Under the pieces are notes generated by a model. That model ran no database searches. It worked only from the letters and a program-made list of their open reading frames with translations, and was not told the DNA's origin. From assembly GCA_003218345.1 (NCBI GenBank), contig QHNF01000067.1:1-5928 (forward strand): a stretch of DNA of 5,928 nt. The letters are read 5' to 3'. This document shows positions 1 through 4,858 of the stretch, piece after piece. This DNA is from Verrucomicrobiota bacterium. GTDB taxonomy: Bacteria > Verrucomicrobiota > Verrucomicrobiia > Chthoniobacterales > UBA10450. The position numbers were made by a program, and so were the translations under genes. How positions within the stretch are numbered: position 1 is the stretch's first letter; the number at the start of each line of letters is the position of its first letter.

Positions 1-563
1 GCCGGGCCGGGCCGTTTCCAGTCGTACGGATCGACATCCCAAAGAATGATCTGATATCCCAGTTCATCGTGAATCCAGTGTTTTTCGCGGGCCGTAATCG
101 ATCCATAAGGTGGCCGCATTAGAGTGGGACGCTTGCCGGTAGCGTTCTTAATTGCATCATCAGTTTGCCAGAGTTGGCGGCGAACACTCTCATCCGACAT
201 TTTGCCGAAGTTAGGATGCGACCAACTATGATTCCCAATTTCGTGACCTTCCCGAGCAGCCCGCGCAACGATCTCAGGATGTTCCGCGACATTTTCGCCG
301 ATTACGAAGAATGTTGCTTTGATATGATGCGCGGCCAGCAGATCGAGCAATTTTGGGGTAAGCATCGCACTTGGTCCATCATCAAAGGTCATTGCGATGT
401 AAGGGCCATCGACATGCACTGAGCTAAACGTGATACTCGATTCCTCCGCAGAGGTTCGATTTTCACGCGGCGCAGATTGCTTTGCTGGTTTGGATTCCGC
501 TCCGAGCTCCTGAGTGACGATTAGTGTGGCGAAACAAAAGAGCAGCAAACGGTAAACAGGCAT
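1..563 (-). CDS. NodB-family polysaccharide deacetylase, secreted (C-terminus beyond window)
   Basis: This is the N-terminal 187 residues of a carbohydrate esterase family 4 (NodB) deacetylase, which removes N- or O-acetyl groups from polysaccharides such as peptidoglycan, chitin oligomers or exopolysaccharide in a metal-dependent reaction. Motif 1 is TFDDGPS (residues 59-65; D61 the likely catalytic base, D62 a metal ligand). Motif 2 is HSWSH (112-116, the two metal-binding histidines). Motif 3 is RPPYG (150-154). Motif 4 is WDVDPYDW (175-182). The last motif, with its catalytic histidine, lies outside the window. The N-terminus MPVYRLLLFCFATLIVTQEL looks like a signal peptide with likely cleavage near LGA-ES, so the enzyme acts in the periplasm or outside; a polar linker (about 23-50) follows. 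The ATG at 563 was chosen because it gives a normal signal peptide. An in-frame ATG at 647 would add 28 arginine-rich residues. Neither has a Shine-Dalgarno. Family assignment is firm; the substrate cannot be read from the sequence. Confidence 0.93.
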   Translation of the reverse strand, partial: MPVYRLLLFCFATLIVTQELGAESKPAKQSAPRENRTSAEESSITFSSVHVDGPYIAMTFDDGPSAMLTPKLLDLLAAHHIKATFFVIGENVAEHPEIVARAAREGHEIGNHSWSHPNFGKMSDESVRRQLWQTDDAIKNATGKRPTLMRPPYGSITAREKHWIHDELGYQIILWDVDPYDWKRPGP

Positions 564-656
564 GAGCGCGAAAGTGGCGAACCGAACGCGTGTATTTAGC
601 AGAGGCCGCCTGTTACGCAAGGTGCAGCCGTCCCAAGGGCGCAACATTGACAAAAT

Positions 657-679
657 TGCGGCAAATCTTATGCGCCGCA
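657..679 (-). terminator. weak hairpin downstream of the thioredoxin-fold gene
   Basis: TGCGGC (657-662) pairs with GCCGCA (674-679) across an 11-nt loop. On the minus strand the hairpin lies about 40 nt after the thioredoxin-fold stop codon and is followed by ATTTTG, a short U-rich run. This is compatible with a weak intrinsic terminator before the deacetylase gene. The stem is short, the loop is large and the U tract is interrupted, so it may be chance. Confidence 0.22.
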
Positions 680-717
680 GAAATCAATTCGCGAAACTTT
701 TCGGAGTCAATGCACGT

Positions 718-1170
718 TCAACCTTTCCGCAATTTCTCCAGTTGGGCGATGAAAGCCTCCGGGCCACCGGGGAAATAGCCGTCGTACTGCCAAAGCTTCT
801 GTCCATTGCTGTTAAGCACAACGATGGTGGGAAACCCTTGAACTTGGTATTGCTGCGCGAGTTCCAGGTTCTGCTTTTTCAGCTCGGGATTCTGAGGTTT
901 GGCGCGCGGGAAATCGAGTTCGACCAGCACCAGATTCCCTCGAGCGAAATCTTTGAACTGTGATTGGGAAAGAATCTCTCTATCGAATTTTTTGCACCAG
1001 CCGCACCAGTCTGACCCGGTAAAATCGAGCAAGAGAAATTTGTTGGTCGCCTTGGCCTCTTGCTGCGCTTTTTTGTAATCGTTCAGCCAGCCAGACTCGG
1101 CCTGAGCGAATGTCCCGGAGAAAAAAACAGAAGCCGCGATGAGGCAAGAAATCGAAAGAAAGGTTTTCAC
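718..1170 (-). CDS. Secreted thioredoxin-fold protein (thioredoxin_7-like, WCGWC active site)
   Basis: This is a 150-residue thioredoxin-fold protein, probably a thiol-disulfide oxidoreductase of the cell envelope. Numbering from the GTG at 1170, residues 1-24 form a signal peptide (positive VK, hydrophobic FLSISCLIAASVFF, likely cleavage at AQA-ES). The redox motif SDWCGWCKKF puts the active-site cysteines at 56 and 59. The cis-proline loop QGFPT (P114) and the strand IVVLN follow, and a C-terminal helix ends in EKLRKG. Length suits a single thioredoxin domain plus signal peptide. The reading frame stays open to a GTG at 1221, which would put 17 extra residues before the signal sequence. I prefer 1170 because that gives a normal signal peptide, although neither start has a clear ribosome-binding site. 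WCGWC with KKF downstream is typical of small periplasmic thioredoxin-like proteins that often lack a known partner; none is encoded nearby. It might reduce misfolded secreted proteins or serve cytochrome maturation, but that is only inference. Confidence 0.88.
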   Translation of the reverse strand: MKTFLSISCLIAASVFFSGTFAQAESGWLNDYKKAQQEAKATNKFLLLDFTGSDWCGWCKKFDREILSQSQFKDFARGNLVLVELDFPRAKPQNPELKKQNLELAQQYQVQGFPTIVVLNSNGQKLWQYDGYFPGGPEAFIAQLEKLRKG

Positions 1171-1206
1171 CCGACCATCTTCGCTGGGATTGCGGCTCGG
1201 CGCAAG

Positions 1207-1240
1207 GACGGTACAACGCACCGTCGGTGCGGGATTTTTT
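1207..1240. other. Two overlapping, mutually exclusive hairpins upstream of the thioredoxin-fold gene
   Basis: GACGGT (1207-1212) pairs with ACCGTC (1220-1225), and CGCACC (1217-1222) pairs with GGTGCG (1226-1231). The two share 1217-1225, so they cannot form together. On the plus strand the second is followed by GGA and six T residues (1235-1240), the layout of an antiterminator and terminator. No plus-strand gene uses it here. On the minus strand the pair would lie in the thioredoxin leader if translation starts at 1170. The geometry is visible; function is unproven. Confidence 0.28.
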
Positions 1241-1253
1241 ACTACGTCCGCAG

Positions 1254-1281
1254 ATAGCCCGGCGCCCGAACGCCGGGCTAT
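1254..1281. repeat. Perfect 11-bp inverted repeat, REP-like palindrome
   Basis: ATAGCCCGGCG (1254-1264) and CGCCGGGCTAT (1271-1281) are exact reverse complements around a 6-nt loop, CCCGAA. The element starts 14 bases past the SWIB stop codon, between two tandem minus-strand genes. It has no U tract on either side, so it is not a standard intrinsic terminator. It could still stabilise the SWIB mRNA 3' end or help rho-dependent termination. GC-rich palindromes of this form are often dispersed in bacterial genomes as REP-type elements, but no second copy occurs in this window. Confidence 0.75.
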
Positions 1282-1295
1282 AAACGGTTTGCGAC

Positions 1296-1577
1296 CTAAC
1301 GCAGATGCTTCGAGACGAGTTTGGTCATCTCGAACATACTCACCTGGCTCTTGCCATTAAATACCGGCCGGAGTGAGTCGTCGGCGTTGATCATAGTTCT
1401 TTTCTTTTTATCCTGGCAACCGTGCTTCTTGATGTAGTTCCAGAGCTTTTTGGTAAGCTCGGAGCGTGGTAGCGGCTGCGACCCGACGATAGCAGAAAGC
1501 TTATCGTCAGGCTGGACCGGTCTCATGAAGGCGGGATTCGGTTTGCGCTTGGAAGTTTTCTTTTTCGTTTTCGGCAT
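1296..1577 (-). CDS. SWIB/MDM2-domain protein, small stand-alone form
   Basis: This is a 93-residue protein consisting of a lysine-rich N-terminal tail (MPKTKKKTSKRKPNPAF) and one SWIB domain (about 18-93). Domain signatures are FMRPVQPDDKLSAIVG (17-32), PLPRSELTKKLWNYIKKHG, the MINADD segment, and the C-terminal SQVSMFEMTKLVSKHLR. SWIB domains are best known from eukaryotic SWI/SNF chromatin-remodelling subunits and, as a related fold, MDM2. Small bacterial versions occur in Chlamydiae and several other phyla, where their role is poorly known; in Chlamydia one copy is fused to topoisomerase I. The basic tail suggests nucleic-acid contact, but that is inference. The start ATG has only AATCAGCCTCC before it, with no Shine-Dalgarno. 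It follows the phosphatase gene by 61 bp on the same strand, with a probable terminator between. Domain assignment is firm; cellular function is unknown. Confidence 0.93.
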   Translation of the reverse strand: MPKTKKKTSKRKPNPAFMRPVQPDDKLSAIVGSQPLPRSELTKKLWNYIKKHGCQDKKKRTMINADDSLRPVFNGKSQVSMFEMTKLVSKHLR

Positions 1578-1617
1578 GGAGGCTGATTAACGTTTCGCTT
1601 GCGAGAGAGCAACACTA

Positions 1618-1623
1618 ATTTTA
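1618..1623 (-). promoter_or_regulatory. possible -10 element for the SWIB gene
   Basis: On the minus strand TAAAAT (five of six matches to TATAAT) lies in the 61-bp gap upstream of SWIB and would give a leader of roughly 35 nt. The best upstream partner, CTGGCA at 19 bp spacing, is poor. It is supported mainly by position and A+T richness. Confidence 0.22.
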
Positions 1624-1631
1624 AGCAAACG

Positions 1632-1658
1632 AAAAAAATTATTGCCAGGCTACCCGGC
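1632..1658 (-). terminator. Probable intrinsic terminator overlapping the phosphatase stop codon
   Basis: Read on the minus strand, GCCGGG-TAG-CCTGGC (1658-1644) forms a 6-bp stem with one G-U pair and a 3-nt loop. It is followed by AATAA and then seven T residues (1638-1632). The TAA stop of the phosphatase gene (1641-1639) lies between hairpin and T tract. A second perfect hairpin, GACGGC-CCTG-GCCGTC (1675-1660), sits just upstream and may add stability. This would separate the phosphatase transcript from the SWIB gene. Confidence 0.5.
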
Positions 1659-2817
1659 GGACGGCCAGGGCCGTCAAATCATCTGGTAAAGCATTTTCAC
1701 CGTTAGTTGCGGCCGCTTGCCTTAAAATTCCTTTGAGTAGCGCTTCAGCACTAGGGGCGGAGGGGTCCAGCATTTTCTCCAGCTGCTGCGGAGTCAAGCG
1801 ATACTGTTCGTCTTTCGTCCAGCGAAACAAGCCGTCTGTGTAGAGAAGAAAAGCGTCACCTGGCTCAAAGTCGATCGCGGCCTCAGTAAATTCGCGATGT
1901 TCGATCAGGCCCAGCGGAGGCGTGATCGAGGCAATTGATTCCGTTGCTCCATTGTGGCGTACAACTAGAAGCGGCGGATGACCAGCGCCTACGACGCTGG
2001 CGCGTCCGGTTGCGGGATTAAGCGCCACACACATGGCTGTCATGAAAGAGCGCGCGCCAAAAATGCTGCGAAAATCGTGGTTGACCGCTTCCATCACGCT
2101 GGCTGGCGCGTCGTGTTCCATGCTGCCATGATGGAAAAGAAGTTTTGCCAGCGTGGTGAGCAGCGCGGCAGCGGCCCCGTGGCCGGTGCCATCTGCAATC
2201 CAGAACAAGATCCGGCCATCTTTCATTCGCAGCCAGCCGTAGATATCGCCGCCCACCTGAATTACAGGTCGATAACAGGTTGCAACTTGCCAGCCGGGCA
2301 GCGCCGGCGGTTTTTGCGGAATCAACGATTGCTGAGTCAGGCGTGCGGCCGCGAGATCGCGTTCGAGATTACGTCGCCATTCCTCCAGTTCATCGTTTTG
2401 ACGCTCTAATTGTCGCCGCATCGAGCGTAGGCGAAGCTGCGTCTCGATTCGCGCCCGCAACACTGCAGCGTTGATCGGCTTGGTTACAAAATCGTCTGCG
2501 CCAGCTTGCAAACAAGAGACCTCGCTTTGTTCGCTCCCGTGTGCAGTCAACATGATGGCAGGAATCTGCGCGACTGCCGGGTGCTGATCGGAGCGAAGAC
2601 GTTTTAGCACCTCGGCGCCGTTTGGCCCCGGCATATCGAAATCAAGTAGCAGGAGTGATGGCGGCCTGGCGTGAACGATCTTTAGGGCTGCGGAACCGTC
2701 TTCACACACCCGACAGCTGTAACCAGCGGACGTTAGCAGTTGTGCCAGGACTTTGCGACTCATAGCGTCGTCGTCCACCACCAAAATCTCTGCACGGGAG
2801 TTGTTCGACATCGACAT
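1639..2817 (-). CDS. Response regulator with SpoIIE/PP2C-type phosphatase output (RsbU-like)
   Basis: This is a 392-residue cytoplasmic signalling protein. Residues about 10-127 form a CheY-like receiver: acidic pocket D15-D17, phosphoacceptor D59 in LLLLDFDMPG, switch residue T91 and conserved K113 in VTKPI. A charged coiled-coil linker (about 128-163) follows. Residues about 175-392 form a SpoIIE/RsbU-type PP2C serine phosphatase: VGGD (D191), ADGTGHG (D209), GAGHPP (277-282), LYTDGL (D328) and PDDLT (D379, D380) supply the expected metal-binding acidic residues. The known family logic is that phosphorylation of the receiver by a histidine kinase controls dephosphorylation of an STAS-domain anti-sigma-factor antagonist. 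No kinase, STAS protein or anti-sigma factor is in the window, so the partners are elsewhere. A stop codon lies two codons before the first ATG (2817). A second in-frame ATG at 2811 has AAGAG at about 6 nt spacing and may be the real start, removing two residues. The gene diverges from the lipoprotein gene. Confidence 0.95.
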   Translation of the reverse strand: MSMSNNSRAEILVVDDDAMSRKVLAQLLTSAGYSCRVCEDGSAALKIVHARPPSLLLLDFDMPGPNGAEVLKRLRSDQHPAVAQIPAIMLTAHGSEQSEVSCLQAGADDFVTKPINAAVLRARIETQLRLRSMRRQLERQNDELEEWRRNLERDLAAARLTQQSLIPQKPPALPGWQVATCYRPVIQVGGDIYGWLRMKDGRILFWIADGTGHGAAAALLTTLAKLLFHHGSMEHDAPASVMEAVNHDFRSIFGARSFMTAMCVALNPATGRASVVGAGHPPLLVVRHNGATESIASITPPLGLIEHREFTEAAIDFEPGDAFLLYTDGLFRWTKDEQYRLTPQQLEKMLDPSAPSAEALLKGILRQAAATNGENALPDDLTALAVRRVAWQ

Positions 2818-2824
2818 CTCTTAT
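2806..2824 (-). promoter_or_regulatory. ribosome-binding site that bears on the phosphatase start
   Basis: On the minus strand the sequence is AATAAGAGATGTCGATG. The AAGAG run abuts the first ATG (2817), too close to serve it, but lies 6 nt before the second in-frame ATG (2811), a normal Shine-Dalgarno spacing. This favours the shorter protein beginning MSNNSRAEI. It is one of the few recognisable Shine-Dalgarno-like sites in the window. Confidence 0.4.
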
Positions 2825-2850
2825 TAGATTCGGATGAAACAGGCCCTGTC

Positions 2851-2856
2851 ATTGTA
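2851..2856 (-). promoter_or_regulatory. possible -10 element for the phosphatase gene
   Basis: On the minus strand TACAAT matches the sigma70 -10 consensus at five of six positions, about 35 nt before the coding start. No good -35 lies at 16-18 bp. An alternative further upstream is TTGAAC (2892-2887) with TAAGAT (2871-2866), but its 15-bp spacer is short. The true promoter cannot be decided by eye. Confidence 0.28.
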
Positions 2857-2911
2857 TTCATGCCGATCTTACCCAAAGCACTGCGGGTTCAAAGAAAAAG
2901 CGATTTAATGA

Positions 2912-2940
2912 TTGGCAACAAGTTGGACTACAGATACGAT
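2912..2940 (+). promoter_or_regulatory. sigma70-like promoter for the lipoprotein gene
   Basis: TTGGCA (2912-2917, five of six matches to TTGACA) and TACGAT (2935-2940, four of six to TATAAT) are separated by exactly 17 bp. Transcription would start near 2947, leaving a leader of only about 13 nt before the ATG at 2960. Such a short leader fits the absence of a Shine-Dalgarno there. Downstream aroA, cmk and plsC might share this promoter. Confidence 0.42.
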
Positions 2941-2959
2941 TGCAACAGTATTTCCATTT

Positions 2960-3352
2960 ATGAAATTGTCATTGTCGCTTGCCCTGTTCACCGCATTTTT
3001 TGTCGCCTCATGTAGTGAAGAGCCGCCACCACCAAACACCCGCCATCGCGTGGCGAGTTATCCTCCAACCAGGACTGAGGAATACCCGCCACCCCAACAG
3101 CCGTTCAATCCGAATGGGCCCGCTCAACCCCCCGGTACGCCGCCGACTCAGACTGGAGCAGTTTCACCTCCACCGACGGCCGCTCCGACGAAGGTCGCTA
3201 AGGGAGATTATCCGTACGGAATTCCCGTTCCTGGCAAGCCTCATCTGGTCGAAAGTCCTTATTCGCCTGGTAAATACATCGATGTGGAAGGGTTCCCTCC
3301 GGGAACGGAAGTAAAGGATCCTTACACCGACAAAATTTTTCTCGTACCATAA
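2960..3352 (+). CDS. Small proline-rich lipoprotein with conserved C-terminal PYG/PGTEVKDPYT region
   Basis: This is a 130-residue predicted lipoprotein of unknown function. Residues 1-17 (MKLSLSLALFTAFFVAS) are a lipoprotein signal peptide and VASC is the lipobox, with lipidated C18. A proline-rich low-complexity stretch (about 22-78) follows and looks like an extended spacer across the periplasm or cell wall. The C-terminal 50 residues look folded and conserved: DYPYGIPVPGKP (83-94), SPYSPGKYIDVEGFPPGTEV (99-118) and KDPYTDKIFLVP (119-130). I recall similar C-termini in Verrucomicrobia hypothetical proteins, but no function is known to me. The frame is open to a TTG at 2912, which would add 16 residues before the signal peptide; the ATG at 2960 is better because it restores a normal lipoprotein signal, and the TTG lies inside the proposed promoter. 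The gene is divergent from the phosphatase and 75 bp upstream of aroA. Confidence 0.82.
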   Translation: MKLSLSLALFTAFFVASCSEEPPPPNTRHRVASYPPTRTEEYPPPQQPFNPNGPAQPPGTPPTQTGAVSPPPTAAPTKVAKGDYPYGIPVPGKPHLVESPYSPGKYIDVEGFPPGTEVKDPYTDKIFLVP

Positions 3353-3427
3353 CGGATTTGCTGTCCCGAGTGGTTTCGAGTTTCCGACTGATCTGGATAC
3401 CAGTATCGCTTTTCTTTCCTTCGTCTA

Positions 3428-4780
3428 ATGGAGTTACGGGTAAAACGGGCACCCCGAATTGATATCGAAATAACTGTACCGGGCGATAAAAGCATTTCGC
3501 ATCGCGCCGTAATCATCGCCGCCTTGTCAAACGGAGTATGCACGCTACATGGATTTCTTCCGAGCGAAGATTGCATGCATACGGTCAACGCAATGCGTGC
3601 ATTGGGAATTAAGATCGAACAGCCTGAGCCGGCCACGCTGATCGTTCATGGAAAAAGGCGTCTGCTTACGCCACCCAAAAAGGAAATCAATTGCGGCAAC
3701 TCTGGCACCACGATGCGGCTTCTCGCCGGTTTACTTGCGGGACAAACATTTGAAAGTCGCCTTGTCGCCAATGCAGGCTTGTCACGACGTCCCATGGAGC
3801 GCGTGATTGCGCCGCTTTCTGAGATGGGCGCGAGTATTGTTGTCGAAGGCCCGGAACAAACGCCGCCACTGCGTGTCCGCGGCGGCTCATTGCGCGGAAT
3901 TCATTATCGCACGCCTGTTGCAAGCGCACAGCTGAAAGGGGCATTGATGCTGGCGGGTCTTTTTGCCAAGGGCAAGACCACCATCGATGAACCTTTGCCA
4001 ACGCGAAACCATATGGAATTGATGTTTAATTATTTCCTGGTCCGGACCGCAGCGGAAGGCGATAGCAGCGTTAGTGTATTCGGCGACCAAGTTCCGGAGT
4101 CGCGCGACTTTTCCATTCCCGGTGATATCTCTTCCGCAGCCTTTTGGTTGGTTGCCGCTGCGGCGCAACGACGGGGCCATTTGCTCATCCGTGATGTTGG
4201 CTTGAATGATACGCGAACGGCGCTACTGGGCGTTCTGTTACGAATGGGTGCGCAAGTGCGCGAAGCAATTGAGGATGTCGATCAACTCGAACCTCGCGGA
4301 GTTGTCGAAGTCACCGGTTTCCCGCTCAGAGGCACAGTTATTCAAGGCAAAGAGGTGCCGCAGCTTATTGACGAACTGCCCATCCTCGCAGTCGCAGGCG
4401 CCCTGGCAAACGGCAAGACGATTATTCGGCACGCACAGGAATTGCGAGTAAAAGAAACGGATCGCATTGCCGCAATTGCGCACAATTTGCGGACGATGGG
4501 TGCGGAAGTCGCTGAAATGAATGACGGCCTCGAAATTCACGGCCCGGCATCCTTGCACGGGGCCCGCGTGCCGAGCTTTGGCGACCATCGCATCGCTATG
4601 GCGTTTGCTGTAGCGGGTCTGTTCGCTGATGGCGAAACCGTTATTCAGGATGCCGAGTGTATTCGTGAATCTTATCCGGGATTCGAGATTGTGCTGGAAC
4701 AGTTCACTAATCAGAAAATGATGCAGATAAGCACGCCTGTAATCGGTTCTCTCACTCCGGGGCCGGTCGAGGAAGCATGA
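3428..4780 (+). CDS. aroA: 3-phosphoshikimate 1-carboxyvinyltransferase (EPSP synthase)
   Basis: This 450-residue enzyme transfers the enolpyruvyl group of PEP to shikimate-3-phosphate, the sixth step of the shikimate pathway to chorismate and aromatic amino acids, in the cytoplasm. Hallmarks are VPGDKSISHRA (17-27; K21, S22 and R26 bind substrate), NCGNSGTTMRLLAG (88-101; PEP-site loop), LSRRPMERVIAPL, SAQLKGALMLAGL, IDELPI (catalytic-type D315), KETDRI (342-347) and GDHRIAMA (D386, R388). The loop keeps Gly93 of the NSGTT motif rather than the alanine found in strongly glyphosate-insensitive class II enzymes, which hints at sensitivity; that is inference from the motif only. After the usual SYPGFE end the protein carries an extra tail of about 25 residues ending GPVEEA. 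The start has no Shine-Dalgarno; its leader is pyrimidine-rich (CTTTTCTTTCCTTCG). It is followed after 78 bp by cmk in the same reading frame, so the two form a probable operon. Confidence 0.97.
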   Translation: MELRVKRAPRIDIEITVPGDKSISHRAVIIAALSNGVCTLHGFLPSEDCMHTVNAMRALGIKIEQPEPATLIVHGKRRLLTPPKKEINCGNSGTTMRLLAGLLAGQTFESRLVANAGLSRRPMERVIAPLSEMGASIVVEGPEQTPPLRVRGGSLRGIHYRTPVASAQLKGALMLAGLFAKGKTTIDEPLPTRNHMELMFNYFLVRTAAEGDSSVSVFGDQVPESRDFSIPGDISSAAFWLVAAAAQRRGHLLIRDVGLNDTRTALLGVLLRMGAQVREAIEDVDQLEPRGVVEVTGFPLRGTVIQGKEVPQLIDELPILAVAGALANGKTIIRHAQELRVKETDRIAAIAHNLRTMGAEVAEMNDGLEIHGPASLHGARVPSFGDHRIAMAFAVAGLFADGETVIQDAECIRESYPGFEIVLEQFTNQKMMQISTPVIGSLTPGPVEEA

Positions 4781-4785
4781 TCTAT

Positions 4786-4803
4786 CCCCGAGAGCATTCG
4801 GGG
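4786..4803 (+). other. small hairpin between aroA and cmk
   Basis: CCCCGA (4786-4791) and TCGGGG (4798-4803) are exact reverse complements around GAGCAT, starting 5 nt after the aroA stop codon. There is no T run after it, so it is unlikely to terminate transcription. It could influence the relative expression of aroA and cmk or mRNA stability. The stem is only 6 bp. Confidence 0.3.
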
Positions 4804-4858
4804 TTACCGCGCATCGCTGGAAGCTTGCTGGTATTTTTCCGCCACACTAATATCCCGG

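Noticed and set aside
1..14. GCCGGG tandem repeat at the left edge
   Set aside because: It is explained by coding of the conserved RPGP segment of the deacetylase; there is no repeat beyond two units.
562..963. 133-codon open frame on the plus strand
   Set aside because: It lies antisense to the thioredoxin-fold gene and the deacetylase upstream region. Its translation has no recognisable domain, whereas the opposite strand has WCGWC and cis-proline motifs.
1171..1221. Extension of the thioredoxin-fold protein to a GTG at 1221
   Set aside because: It would add 17 residues with no conserved look before the signal peptide, and it starts inside the overlapping hairpins. The GTG at 1170 directly begins the signal sequence.
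1978..2409. 143-codon open frame on the plus strand
   Set aside because: It is fully antisense to the PP2C domain and linker of the phosphatase gene, which has every expected motif. Its own product looks like random translation.
2912..2959. Extension of the lipoprotein from a TTG start
   Set aside because: It would place 16 polar residues before a normal lipoprotein signal peptide, and it overlaps the best promoter candidate.
3396..3407. GATAC-CA-GTATC inverted repeat before a T-rich run, possible terminator between the lipoprotein gene and aroA
   Set aside because: The realistic stem is only four A/T-rich pairs because a 2-nt loop is not possible, and the T run is broken by C residues.
3428..4780. 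Possible glyphosate-insensitive class II AroA
   Set aside because: The PEP-site loop keeps glycine in NSGTT. The alanine substitution that marks strongly insensitive class II enzymes is absent.
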